Part shown: positions 1 through 9,110 of the stretch, piece by piece
Position numbering within the stretch: position 1 is the first letter of the stretch
Layout: every line of letters begins with the position of its first letter
From: Desulfobulbaceae bacterium
Lineage (GTDB): Bacteria > Desulfobacterota > Desulfobulbia > Desulfobulbales > Desulfobulbaceae
Length of the DNA stretch: 34,707 nucleotides
NCBI GenBank assembly: GCA_015489765.1
Contig: WFZC01000243.1
Span: 1 to 34,707 of the forward strand
Direction: 5' to 3'
Notes under the pieces: model-generated
Told to the model about the DNA's origin: nothing
The model's input: only the letters and a program-made list of their open reading frames with translations
The model's database searches: none
Program-made: the position numbers and the translations under genes

Positions 1-112
1 CCCCTGCTTTGACCAATAACACAGCCGACAACGGATTATCAAAGCCTCACTGTCTACCATTTCCGTTCCGGAAACGGGAACCATTCGTAAAAAATGGAAG
101 GGCCGCCTGCCG

Positions 113-1804
113 GTGGCCCTTCTCTATCCCAATACCTATTCCCTGGCCATTTCCAACCTCGGATTCCAGCTCGTTTACAGCCTGATCAACGGGCAGCCGG
201 ATATTGTCTGCGAGCGGTTTGTCTATCCCGAAACAGACCAACCGCTGCGCTCTCTGGAATCCAACCACCCCCTGACCGATTTTGCGATAGTCTGTGTCTC
301 GGTGAGCTTTGAACATGATTTTCCCCGTCTTGCCGGAATGCTGGCCGCCGGAGGAATAGCACCCATGGCCGCTGACCGGGCGGCAGACATTGCCCCCGGT
401 TCCCCCCTGGTCCTCATGGGCGGGGTCGGCGTCTTTATGAATCCGGAGCCTCTGGCCCCCTTTGCCGATCTCATGGTCATCGGCGAGGCCGAAGCCGTGC
501 TGCCCGAGCTTCTTCCTCTGCTTTTGCGGGTGCGGGCAAGCGGTATCGACAGGGCTGCCTTCCTGCGCCGGTGCGGTCTTGTCAGAGGCTGTTATGTCCC
601 TTCCCTGTATACGCCCGCCTATGGTGCTGATGGCCGGGTGGAGCGGATCACCGCTGAGCCCGGTCTGCCCGAACGGGTGGAAAGGGTGATGCTGGCAGAG
701 ACCTCCTGCGCTGCCCATTCCATGCAGCTGTCACCAGCGGCGGAGCTGGGGATGTACATGATCGAGCTCGGGCGCGGCTGCAGTCGCGGCTGCAGGTTCT
801 GTGCCGCCGGTTTCATCTATCGCCCCCCGCGTCTCTGGACAAAAGAGGCCATCCTCTGTGCCTTGAACCAACGGCCGCCCCATGTCGACCGCATCGGTCT
901 TCTCGGTATGGAAATGGCATCATCGGAGACCCTGGACCATATTGCCGCCGCCCTGCAGGAGCAGCAATGCGCCCTGTCCTTTTCTTCCCTGCGGGCCGAT
1001 CGGATTTCACCGCAACTGATCAGCCTGCTGGCCGATTCCGGCCTGAAGTCGGTGGCCATTGCCCCGGACGGGGCCTCGGAGCGGCTGCGGCGTATCATCA
1101 ACAAGGGACTTTCCGAGGCCGATCTTCTCGATGCGGCCTTGCGCCTGGTTGAGGCAGGTATTGTTCATCTGAAACTCTATGTCATGATCGGCCTGCCCAC
1201 GGAAACCAATGAGGATTTTGATGAATTGGCCCGCATGCTGGCCCGCATGCGCGAGATTCTTTTGCCTGTTGCCCGCAAACAGGGACGGATGGTGGAGATC
1301 ACCCTGTCGGTGAACAGTTTTGTTCCCAAGCCCTGGACCCCGTTTCAATATCTTTCCTTTGGCGGCCTTGACCGTAACACCGCTCTGGCCATGAAAAATT
1401 CTGCCGCGGCCCTGCTGGCATTAAAGCAGAAAATCAGGTATCTTCGACGAATGGTCAATAAACTTCCCAATGTGCGTCTCAAGGTCGATCGCCCCGAGCG
1501 GGTGCTGGAACAGGCCGTGTTTTCCAGGGGCGACAGGCGCCTTGCCGGCGTGCTCCTTGATATGGGTATTGGTAAATATTCTTTCAAACAGGCGATGAAG
1601 GCCCATAACCTGACAAGCTGGCAGTATGCCGTCCGGCCCAGGGAGGCGGATGAGTTGATGTGCTGGCAGGTCCTTGATCACGGAATCAGGGAAGGATTTC
1701 TCTACCAGGAGCTTGAACGGGCCTGCAGACTGCAGGCCACCTCCCCTTGCAATACCAGTCACTGCCGGCGATGCGGAATTTGTCATGGGACTCGGGAAGA
1801 TTGA
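113..1804 (+). CDS. B12-binding-type radical SAM protein, N-terminus uncertain
   Basis: Radical SAM enzyme of the large family whose members carry a degenerate cobalamin-binding-like N-terminal half; substrate not predictable from sequence. The [4Fe-4S]-binding motif CSRGCRFC is visible at about residues 223-230, followed by the barrel with LYVMIGLPTE. The C-terminus has a second cysteine cluster (CNTSHCRRCGIC), as in radical SAM proteins of the TIGR03960 type. The only usable start is GTG at 113, which lies inside conserved-looking protein. The frame stays open upstream to a TAA at 17-19 and encodes a plausible RKKWKGRLP lead-in, but contains no ATG, GTG or TTG. The real start may therefore be a rare codon (CTG at 50 or ATT at 59), or there is an error near the contig edge. 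First gene of the plus-strand run; its end overlaps the kinase start by 20 nt. Confidence 0.85.
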   Translation: MALLYPNTYSLAISNLGFQLVYSLINGQPDIVCERFVYPETDQPLRSLESNHPLTDFAIVCVSVSFEHDFPRLAGMLAAGGIAPMAADRAADIAPGSPLVLMGGVGVFMNPEPLAPFADLMVIGEAEAVLPELLPLLLRVRASGIDRAAFLRRCGLVRGCYVPSLYTPAYGADGRVERITAEPGLPERVERVMLAETSCAAHSMQLSPAAELGMYMIELGRGCSRGCRFCAAGFIYRPPRLWTKEAILCALNQRPPHVDRIGLLGMEMASSETLDHIAAALQEQQCALSFSSLRADRISPQLISLLADSGLKSVAIAPDGASERLRRIINKGLSEADLLDAALRLVEAGIVHLKLYVMIGLPTETNEDFDELARMLARMREILLPVARKQGRMVEITLSVNSFVPKPWTPFQYLSFGGLDRNTALAMKNSAAALLALKQKIRYLRRMVNKLPNVRLKVDRPERVLEQAVFSRGDRRLAGVLLDMGIGKYSFKQAMKAHNLTSWQYAVRPREADELMCWQVLDHGIREGFLYQELERACRLQATSPCNTSHCRRCGICHGTRED

Positions 1805-3356
1805 TTTTTCGGCAATACGGGCAAGATTGCCCGGCAATTTGGTTGCGCGCATTCTGGCCCTGTTGCGCCGGTTGTGGTCCGGATTATGCTTAGGCAAAGA
1901 CAATCTGCGGGCCATGTGGTCCCGGCGGCTGGATAGGGATGCGCTGCTCCCCTTTGAGCTGGTCAAGTATTTTGCCGTTACCAGTCTGGCTCTGATTTTC
2001 TGTGCTTCCCTGTTACTTTCCTGGATTCTTGCCAACAATGCCAAACATGTGCTCCTCAAGCGCAGCGAGGCCTATTCCCGGCTTTTTGCCGAAAATCTCA
2101 ACCGCCAGGTTTTTCTCCAGTTTGTCCTGCCCACGGTGGTCCGTTACGGCCGGATAGCGCTTTCCGATGAGCGTCAGTTCAGAAGGCTGGACGGAATCGT
2201 TCGCAATATTACCCGGGGAATGCACATCGATTCGGTCACTATCTTTGATTCCCGGGAAAATATTATCTCCTATTCCACCATCACCGAAATGGTGGGGCGC
2301 CGTAACATGGGCGGTCTTGAATATGAAAAGGCCAGGAAGGGGGAGGACAATTCCGTTCTCATCAGCAGCGGCTCATTGCTCAATCTGCTGCCGGGATTCC
2401 CGCCGGTCTACTGCACCCTGAAGACCTATGTTCCCTTTCGTCAGGAAGACCGGACCGGCATGCGGTCCGGAGAGATTATGGGCGTCATCGAGGTGGTGCA
2501 GGATCTCTCTGCCGACCTGCGGGCCATTATCGGCCTGCAGGGACGGATTATTCTCCTTTCCCTGCTGATCATGGGCATCCTTTTTGCCATCCTGGCGGTT
2601 ATTGTTGTCCGGGCCAACAAGATAATGGCCCGGCGGGCCGAGGAACGACTGCTCCTTGAGGAAAAGCTCGGTGAGGCCGAGCGGCTGGCAACCCTGGGCA
2701 AGATGGTGGCGGCGGTTTCCCATGAGATCAAGAATCCGCTCGGTATCGTTCGTTCCACCGCTGAAATTCTTGGAAAGCGAATCTCCAGGGTGGCGCCGGG
2801 CAATGAACATCTGGCAGCCATTATCGTTGAAGAGACGACCCGGCTTGATACCATTGTCCGGGAATTTCTCGATTTTGCCCGCCCGCGTGAGCTGACAACC
2901 CGGCCGGAATCCATCAATGCACTGGTTACGCGCATTGAGAGATTCTTTGAACGGGAGTTTGAGAAAAAAGGTGTGCAGGCGGCCACCGAGCTTGATCCCG
3001 AGCTGCCCATGGTCCGGATGGACGGGGAACAGATGTACCAGGTCCTGTTTAACATGGTGTTCAATGCCCTGCAGGCCATGCCCGAGGGCGGGACTCTGAC
3101 GCTTGCCACCAGGTATGATGACGTGCATAAAGAGGTGAGTCTTCGGGTGGCAGACACCGGCATCGGCATTGATGAGGAAAAGAAGGCGCAGATATTCACC
3201 CCCTTTTTTACCGATAAAAACCGGGGTACCGGCCTGGGCCTGGCCATAGCGAAAAATATTGTCGAAAAGCATGGCGGCCGGATAGAGGTGCATTCCGTAC
3301 CGGGACAGGGAAGCAGCTTCACCATTATTCTGCCGTTACAGGATGGGGAGTCGTAA
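1785..3356 (+). CDS. Membrane sensor histidine kinase (ZraS/NtrB-like)
   Basis: Two-component sensor kinase, autophosphorylating on His. Two transmembrane helices (about residues 62-83 and 254-278) enclose an extracytoplasmic sensor region of about 170 residues. The H-box SHEIKNPLG places the phospho-acceptor at His313. An N-box-like stretch (NMVFNALQAMPEGG) and the ATP-lid glycine boxes DTGIGI and GTGLGLAIAK follow, so the ATPase domain is complete. A longer reading from 1674 would overlap the radical SAM gene by 130 nt. The ATG at 1785 overlaps it by only 20 nt and is preferred. No cognate response regulator lies beside it in this operon, making it an orphan kinase locally. The cue is unknown; by position it may report on the envelope or lipid state handled by the downstream genes (inference). 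Confidence 0.9.
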   Translation: MGLGKIDFSAIRARLPGNLVARILALLRRLWSGLCLGKDNLRAMWSRRLDRDALLPFELVKYFAVTSLALIFCASLLLSWILANNAKHVLLKRSEAYSRLFAENLNRQVFLQFVLPTVVRYGRIALSDERQFRRLDGIVRNITRGMHIDSVTIFDSRENIISYSTITEMVGRRNMGGLEYEKARKGEDNSVLISSGSLLNLLPGFPPVYCTLKTYVPFRQEDRTGMRSGEIMGVIEVVQDLSADLRAIIGLQGRIILLSLLIMGILFAILAVIVVRANKIMARRAEERLLLEEKLGEAERLATLGKMVAAVSHEIKNPLGIVRSTAEILGKRISRVAPGNEHLAAIIVEETTRLDTIVREFLDFARPRELTTRPESINALVTRIERFFEREFEKKGVQAATELDPELPMVRMDGEQMYQVLFNMVFNALQAMPEGGTLTLATRYDDVHKEVSLRVADTGIGIDEEKKAQIFTPFFTDKNRGTGLGLAIAKNIVEKHGGRIEVHSVPGQGSSFTIILPLQDGES

Positions 3357-3368
3357 CGAAAAGGGAAT

Positions 3369-4592
3369 ATGATTTCTATCCAATCCAGTCCTGTCGCCGC
3401 CTGTCTGCGGCGGATTCGCTCCGTTGGAGTCCGGGTCTATTTTTCCTCGATAAAGCCGGTCAACAGCTGTTCCTTGCCTGAAGAAGAGGGGGTTGTTGTC
3501 TTTGCCAGCATCCACAGAAACGGCGCTGTGGACGGTCCGGTCCTGGAAGGGCTTCTTCCTGTGCCCCTGTTGATCGCTGGCAAGAATCTTGCCAAAGCGC
3601 CGCTGCTTGGCCTGCTCCTTGGCGATTGCATCACTATTTACCGTCATCCGGCCAGTGTTGCCGAGCAGCGGCAGAACATCCGTGAGTTAAAAAGGGCCGC
3701 GGATGCAGCCATTGCCGGCAGACAACTGATTATGTTCCCGGAGGGCACCAGCAGTCTTGGCCCGGGACTGCAGCCAATAAGAAGAGGGGTGGAGTATCTT
3801 GTCCGCTGGATCAGGAAAAAGGAAAGAGCGCGGCCTGTCCATATTATTCCTGTGGGCCTGCATTATGGCCGCGGGTTTGAGTTTCGGAGCAGGGTGGAAG
3901 TGGTCTTTGGCCCTGCTATCACCCTGTCGGAAGAAAGCCGTCCCCCCGGTCAACTGACCCGGCAGTTGGCCCGTGCCATGGCCCGGGTTGCCGTTATTTT
4001 TTCAGACCGGGAGAGTCAGCGCCGGGCAGAGCTTTTTGCCGACATGGTTTGTGCTCTGTATCCCGACCAGTCCCATCGTTTCACCTGTCTGGCCTATCGG
4101 GACGGCAGGCTTCCCACTGACTTGCGGAGGCGGTTCGACAGGCTTGTCCAGGGCCGGCCGCGGCATGGCCGGCCGCCTGTTGTCACTCGCACTCCTTTTT
4201 TTGATCTCATCCGCCTGGCGCTTATCTCGCCGGTTGTTTTGGCGGCATTTATTGTGAACCTGCTACCCGTTCTGGGCGCTTGGCTTGTGGCCGGAAAAAT
4301 GGCTGATGATGATAATGTCATTACCCTGTGGCGGTTGCTTGCCGGACCGCCCCTGCTTGCTCTCCAGTTGCTTGGATATCTGATACTTGCCTGCGGGTTG
4401 TCCCCAGGTGGTGGTTTGTTGTTCTTTGTCCTGTATGGAGGAATCAGCTTGAGCGGAATCCGTTTGTATGACCGTTGGCGGAGATTGTGGCACGGCTGGA
4501 TGGGCATGTTTTCTCCTGACAGGAAACGTCTTATTCGTCTGCAAGAGGAGGTTGGGCAATGGCTTATGGCCGCGGCAAAACAGCATCGTTGA
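3369..4592 (+). CDS. PlsC-like 1-acyl-glycerophosphate acyltransferase with C-terminal membrane domain
   Basis: Lysophospholipid-type acyltransferase of the PlsC/LPLAT superfamily, transferring an acyl chain to a glycerophosphate-like acceptor at the inner membrane. The catalytic pair appears as HRNGAVD (His49, Asp55), the H-X5-D spacing seen in NHPNxxxD-type members rather than the classic H-X4-D. The acceptor-binding block FPEGTSS follows at residues 123-129. The domain ends by about residue 215. The remaining part carries two to three hydrophobic helices (about residues 275-300 and 318-365), an extension that plain PlsC proteins lack. It starts 12 nt after the kinase stop and overlaps the PAP2 gene by 34 nt, indicating translational coupling. 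The actual acceptor is unknown. Confidence 0.82.
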   Translation: MISIQSSPVAACLRRIRSVGVRVYFSSIKPVNSCSLPEEEGVVVFASIHRNGAVDGPVLEGLLPVPLLIAGKNLAKAPLLGLLLGDCITIYRHPASVAEQRQNIRELKRAADAAIAGRQLIMFPEGTSSLGPGLQPIRRGVEYLVRWIRKKERARPVHIIPVGLHYGRGFEFRSRVEVVFGPAITLSEESRPPGQLTRQLARAMARVAVIFSDRESQRRAELFADMVCALYPDQSHRFTCLAYRDGRLPTDLRRRFDRLVQGRPRHGRPPVVTRTPFFDLIRLALISPVVLAAFIVNLLPVLGAWLVAGKMADDDNVITLWRLLAGPPLLALQLLGYLILACGLSPGGGLLFFVLYGGISLSGIRLYDRWRRLWHGWMGMFSPDRKRLIRLQEEVGQWLMAAAKQHR

Positions 4593-5425
4593 CCGGTTTT
4601 GACAGGGTGCTCATCCATGAGTGGGCCATGGGGATGATGCTGGTGCAGATCATGGCGCGCCTGGTGATTGCCGGGGTGGCAACGGGATGGCTTGCCGCCT
4701 ACCTTGCAGTGGCCGGCGGCTATGTTGTTCTTATCACCTTGGGCATACGGACCGGATCGCCCTTGTGGAACCGGTTGCGTCTGCTTTGGAACATCATTGC
4801 CATGAACTTTGCCTTTACCAGCATAAAATTTATCGTTCCGGCCCTGGGATTGACGATCAGGGACCAGAACCTGGCCGCCATTGACCGGTTTCTCGTCGGC
4901 GGAGACTTGAGTATTGCCGTGCAGCGTTATTTCAGCAACTCCCTGACCGAGTTGATGAGTCTTGGCTATATGCTCTTTATCGTTTTTCTTTTTTTTGCCT
5001 TTTACCACTATGGCATACGGGCAAAGCTGGCAAAACTGTCGCTTTTCTGTTCCGGTCTTTTTACCCTGTATGGCATCGGCATAACCGGCTATACCCTGGT
5101 TCCCGCCCAGGGTCCTTATGTGTACTTTGCAAACAAGTATACCGTGCCCCTACAGGGCTATCTCTTTACCCGGCTTAATGAACTGATGGTCCGCGCCGGC
5201 TCGAGCGGTTATGATGTCTTCCCCAGTCTGCATGTGGGAGTTGGCCTGTACCTGTTTCTGTTTTTCTACTTTTATGATCGACGGATATGGCAGCTGTACT
5301 GTATTCCCTTTGTCCTGCTTGTCATCTCAACCATCTATCTGCGTTATCATTACTTTATTGACCTGCTCTGCGGCGCCTTTCTGGGGCTGTTCTGTTTTAT
5401 ATTGACTCGATGGAGAAAGATATGA
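4559..5425 (+). CDS. PAP2-superfamily integral membrane phosphatase/transferase
   Basis: Polytopic membrane protein with about six or seven hydrophobic helices and PAP2 active-site motifs: FPSLHV (catalytic His and Ser) around residues 220-227, and YLRYHYFIDLLCG, holding the last catalytic His and Asp, around 261-273. This is the arrangement of lipid phosphate phosphatases and of inositol-phosphorylceramide-synthase-like PAP2 proteins. It may dephosphorylate a lipid phosphate, or transfer a phospho-headgroup, on the outer face of the inner membrane. AGGAGG lies eight bases before the ATG. The gene overlaps the acyltransferase by 34 nt and the following gene by 4 nt (ATGA), so the three are almost certainly co-translated and probably act on the same lipid (inference). 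Confidence 0.85.
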   Translation: MAYGRGKTASLTGFDRVLIHEWAMGMMLVQIMARLVIAGVATGWLAAYLAVAGGYVVLITLGIRTGSPLWNRLRLLWNIIAMNFAFTSIKFIVPALGLTIRDQNLAAIDRFLVGGDLSIAVQRYFSNSLTELMSLGYMLFIVFLFFAFYHYGIRAKLAKLSLFCSGLFTLYGIGITGYTLVPAQGPYVYFANKYTVPLQGYLFTRLNELMVRAGSSGYDVFPSLHVGVGLYLFLFFYFYDRRIWQLYCIPFVLLVISTIYLRYHYFIDLLCGAFLGLFCFILTRWRKI

Positions 5426-7887
5426 ATGTGACCTGGTTTTCCGAACCCGGCAGCGTGGAAGAGTCGGGCGGCAAGGGCTATAATCTCAAACGCCTGACCC
5501 TGGCGGGATTTAATGTCCCCCATGGCATTGTCATCGGCGCATCATGTTACCGTGATTATTATCCTTCTCCACCAAAATTTCATTTTGACAATGGCCCGGA
5601 GCTCGAAGAGCAATGCCGCCGGATGCGGGAGATGATCCTCGGCCGGGACCTGCCCCCCGGGCTGGAGGCGGCCATCAGCGACAAACTGAAACGATTTGAT
5701 CCCGCGACCAACTATGCCGTCCGCTCCTCTTCCACCTTTGAAGACCTGGACAGCGCGGCATTTGCCGGCCAGCATGATACCTTTCTCAACGTTCCTTTGC
5801 CCGGCGTATACGAGGCTGTAAAAAAATGTTATGCCTCCCTCTGGCATCCACATGCGGTGCTCTATCGCCATCACAATGATTTTGATCAGCAGCAGACAGC
5901 CATGGCCGTGGTTGTTCAGTGCATGCTGTCGTCGGAAAGCTCCGGGGTGGCCTTTTCCGTTGATCCGGTAAGCGGCATTCTGCAGCATGTACTTGTTGAG
6001 GCCAATTTTGGCCTGGGCGAGTCTGTTGTCGGCGGAGAATATACGACAGATTCCTGGGTGGTCCATCCGGAAGAGGAGTTGATTATTGAAAGACGTATCA
6101 GCCGCAAGAAAAAAAAGATCGTCCGGGATACCACCGGAATCGTGGAAAAGGAGATTCCAGCGTCAAGTCAGGATGAACCCTGCCTCGCTGATCCCGAGGT
6201 TATCCGTATCGGCAGGCTGGCCAAGGCTGTTGAATCAGCCTTTGGTCTTCCCCAGGATATCGAATGGTCCTTTGTCGGTGATGAGCTTTTTCTGCTGCAG
6301 GCGCGTCCGCAGACAAAGATACCGCCGCGTTTTACCCGGGATGAATCAGCGGAGCGGTTTCCCGAGCCGCTCACTCCCCTGACCTGGAGTTATGTCGAGG
6401 AGGCCTTTAATATCTCCCTTGACCATTCCCTTGCCCTGATGGGCATCAGTCTTCCCACCCGTCCCTGGTTTGCCCTGATCGATTCCTATGTGTACGGTAA
6501 CCAGAACGCTGTGGAACTGCTTGCCCTGAACCGTCCGGTCGACATGACAAGCTTTGCGGCCCTGCGCAGGCAGCTTCCCGAACTCCATGACAGGTTTCAA
6601 TGGGTAATCGATTTGCCCAATCAGTGGGCCACGGACCTTGATGATTATCTCCTTGGCCTTGGCCGTCTGGCCGCTGTTGATTTTGCTTCCTTTACCTGTT
6701 CGGAGTACCAGCGCTATTTTCAGGAGTTGTTTCACCTCTCCTGTGAGTATTTTCGGCCCAATATCGCCATCTCCATGACCCAGTCCTTTCTGGTCAGGAC
6801 CCTGTTTGAGTATCTTGGTCTGTTGCTTGAAGACCGGTTTGAGGTCCAGGGGGTGTTGAAAAATCTCATCGCCGACTGTGGCGTGAAAACCGCCCAGGTA
6901 AATGGTGGTCTCAATAATCTTGCCGCACTGGCTCGGCAGGATGATGAACTCCTTGCACTCTTCGGACTGGGCGGGAAAAAATTTCTCGAATGTATTGATC
7001 AATTTGAGGAGTTTGCCGGACAGTTTGCCGACTTTCTGCAAAGTTACGGCCACCGCGAGATCAGCTTTGACTACTATCAACCAACCTGGTGCGAGGCCCC
7101 GGAGGTGGTCCTGGACCTTATCCATGTCATGGCCACCGCCGGCCAGGAAGATCAGGCAGACAAGCAGAAAAAGCTTCTTGCCCAGCGAGTGGAAGCCACC
7201 CATTTTGTCATGGAAAACACTCCGAATGATCTGCGGGTCTTTGCCGATGAACTGATTCGGCTGACCCGCCAGTTTTCCTGGCTTGATGACGTGGAGCATT
7301 TTCAGACCACCCGGATCAATGTTCTGGTACGCAAGGTTATCGGTTCCTTTGGCAGGTATCTTGGTCTTGCCGATGCGTATGATCTCTTTTTCCTCAACCG
7401 TGCGGAGATAGAATCCATTGGCGGGCAAACCCTTTCAGACCACCTGGTCGAGCTGATACAGACAAGGAAAAAGGAATTTTTCGAGGCCAAAAAACGGGAA
7501 CCGGTATGGGATTTGAGCCGGCTTGATCAACAGCCAACAGAAGCGGCGGCCGCAATCATTGGCGTGCCCGGCAGCCCCGGTATTCAGGAAGGACCGGTTT
7601 ACCTCGTCCAGGGCGCGGAAGATTTTGCGGGCATGCCCGAGAACGCCGTGCTGGTGGCCAGAACGACCAATCCTTCCTGGACACCTCTGTTTTATAAATG
7701 CTGTGCCTTGATAACCGAGTCCGGTGGCCCCCTGTCCCACGGTGCGGTGACCGCCCGGGAGCTTGGCATACCGGCGGTCATGTGTGTCCGGGGCGCCATG
7801 TCCAGGTTTCAGAATGGTGACCTCGTCCGGGTTGACGGATTGCGCGGCACGGTGGAGGTGCTGACGGAAAATGGAGAAAAACAGTGA
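5422..7887 (+). CDS. PEP-synthase/rifampicin-phosphotransferase-like dikinase
   Basis: 821-residue protein with an N-terminal PPDK/PEP-synthase ATP-grasp domain (GGKGYNLKRL near the start, YAVRSSSTFEDLDS around residue 100), a long middle region (about 310-700), and a C-terminal swivelling phospho-histidine domain with GGPLSHGAVTARE, catalytic His773. The C-terminal PEP/pyruvate TIM barrel of true PEP synthase is absent. ATP-grasp, unique middle and His domain is the order found in rifampicin phosphotransferase, where the middle domain binds the acceptor. A beta-phosphate transfer from ATP to an unknown acceptor is therefore likely, and pyruvate is unlikely. The start at 5422 (ATGA overlap with the PAP2 stop, GGAG seven bases upstream) is better than the in-frame ATG at 5410. 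The surrounding lipid genes suggest an envelope-related acceptor; resistance to an antibiotic is a less favoured alternative. Confidence 0.82.
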   Translation: MNVTWFSEPGSVEESGGKGYNLKRLTLAGFNVPHGIVIGASCYRDYYPSPPKFHFDNGPELEEQCRRMREMILGRDLPPGLEAAISDKLKRFDPATNYAVRSSSTFEDLDSAAFAGQHDTFLNVPLPGVYEAVKKCYASLWHPHAVLYRHHNDFDQQQTAMAVVVQCMLSSESSGVAFSVDPVSGILQHVLVEANFGLGESVVGGEYTTDSWVVHPEEELIIERRISRKKKKIVRDTTGIVEKEIPASSQDEPCLADPEVIRIGRLAKAVESAFGLPQDIEWSFVGDELFLLQARPQTKIPPRFTRDESAERFPEPLTPLTWSYVEEAFNISLDHSLALMGISLPTRPWFALIDSYVYGNQNAVELLALNRPVDMTSFAALRRQLPELHDRFQWVIDLPNQWATDLDDYLLGLGRLAAVDFASFTCSEYQRYFQELFHLSCEYFRPNIAISMTQSFLVRTLFEYLGLLLEDRFEVQGVLKNLIADCGVKTAQVNGGLNNLAALARQDDELLALFGLGGKKFLECIDQFEEFAGQFADFLQSYGHREISFDYYQPTWCEAPEVVLDLIHVMATAGQEDQADKQKKLLAQRVEATHFVMENTPNDLRVFADELIRLTRQFSWLDDVEHFQTTRINVLVRKVIGSFGRYLGLADAYDLFFLNRAEIESIGGQTLSDHLVELIQTRKKEFFEAKKREPVWDLSRLDQQPTEAAAAIIGVPGSPGIQEGPVYLVQGAEDFAGMPENAVLVARTTNPSWTPLFYKCCALITESGGPLSHGAVTARELGIPAVMCVRGAMSRFQNGDLVRVDGLRGTVEVLTENGEKQ

Positions 7888-7951
7888 ATTTCCCGGATGG
7901 GAAGCAGTTTGTTGTTTGCCTGTGTACAGGGAATGATTAAGGTCTTGTTTT

Positions 7952-9040
7952 ATGGCTGTAACCCAACGAATACGCATTGGTTGCTGCATAACGCCGCACG
8001 GGTTTGGCCATGCTGCCAGGATGGCTGCAATCCTGGCAGCCATCGGCCGGCGGCTGGACATCGAACCGGTTATCTGCACCACGGTTCCCCGCTGGTTTTT
8101 TATCGATTCCCTGTCCATGCCTTTTGTCTATCATGCATCGGCAAGCGATATTGGTCTGGTGCAGAAAGATTCCCTGGTCGAAGAACTGCCGGCAACCCTT
8201 CAGGCCCTGGACCGGTTTTATCCGCTCTCGGAAAAGCGCATCCAAGGGACAGCGGAAACATTTAAGGATTGTTGCTGTATCATCTGTGATATCGCGCCCC
8301 TTGGCATTGCCGCGGCCAGGCGCCTTGGGGCTCCGTCGGTGCTTATTGAAAATTTCACCTGGGACTGGATTTATAGGGGATATCTTAACCGGGAAAAGGG
8401 ACTGCTGCCCCATATTGAATATCTACGATCGATATACCGGCAGGCTGATTACCACCTGCAAACCATCCCGGTCTGTAATCATACTCCGGGGGCAGTGACG
8501 GTTGCGCCGGTTAGCAGGCAGCGAAAAAAGGACCGGGCCGAGATTCGCCGCCTGCTTGCCCTTGGTAAAGAGGACAGGGTTGTTTTGGTGACCATGGGCG
8601 GTATTGGCGGGGATAGTTGTGATATAAGTCTGTTGCAACGGGCAGGGGAATATGTTTTTCTGCTTACCGGGCAGCAGGAGTCATTAGTAGTTTCGGGGAA
8701 TCTTCGTTTCCTTCCCGGCGACTGCGGTTTTTTTCATCCCGATTTGATAGGCGCCTCGGACCTGGTGGTCGGCAAGGTCGGCTATTCCACTCTGGCTGAG
8801 GTCTATGCTGCCGGGGTTCCCTGGGCCTGTATTCCGAGGGAAACGTTCCCGGAGTCCAGGGTTTTAGTCGAATTTATCCGGCAAAACCAGATGGGCGTTG
8901 AGGTGACGGTAGATGATTTTTACAAAGGCGCTTGGTTGCATCGACTGCCGGAGCTGATCAATATGGAGAGACAGACCAATCCCCGTGAAAACGGCGCCGA
9001 TGCTGCAGCCGACTTCATCATTGATCGGGTGTTGTCATAA
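7952..9040 (+). CDS. GT-B fold glycosyltransferase (MurG/GT28-like)
   Basis: 362 residues with the GT-B pattern. The N-terminal glycine/histidine motif GFGHAARMAAI is close to residue 20 (the acceptor-side loop, as in MurG-like enzymes). The C-terminal donor-binding segment GKVGYSTLAEVYAAGVP is around residues 272-288, followed by IPRETFPESRVL. A TMGGIGGD loop opens the second Rossmann half. No signal peptide is seen, so it is cytoplasmic or peripheral. AAGG sits nine bases before the ATG. It lies 64 nt after the dikinase-like gene on the same strand. It may glycosylate the lipid or polymer made by the upstream acyltransferase/PAP2 pair; acceptor and sugar donor cannot be named. Confidence 0.78.
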   Translation: MAVTQRIRIGCCITPHGFGHAARMAAILAAIGRRLDIEPVICTTVPRWFFIDSLSMPFVYHASASDIGLVQKDSLVEELPATLQALDRFYPLSEKRIQGTAETFKDCCCIICDIAPLGIAAARRLGAPSVLIENFTWDWIYRGYLNREKGLLPHIEYLRSIYRQADYHLQTIPVCNHTPGAVTVAPVSRQRKKDRAEIRRLLALGKEDRVVLVTMGGIGGDSCDISLLQRAGEYVFLLTGQQESLVVSGNLRFLPGDCGFFHPDLIGASDLVVGKVGYSTLAEVYAAGVPWACIPRETFPESRVLVEFIRQNQMGVEVTVDDFYKGAWLHRLPELINMERQTNPRENGADAAADFIIDRVLS

Positions 9041-9110
9041 AGGGATAAAAAACACCTATTTGCTCAGGGTAGGCCGGAAAAATTACACAGGAACAAGGCA
9101 GGACCATGCC

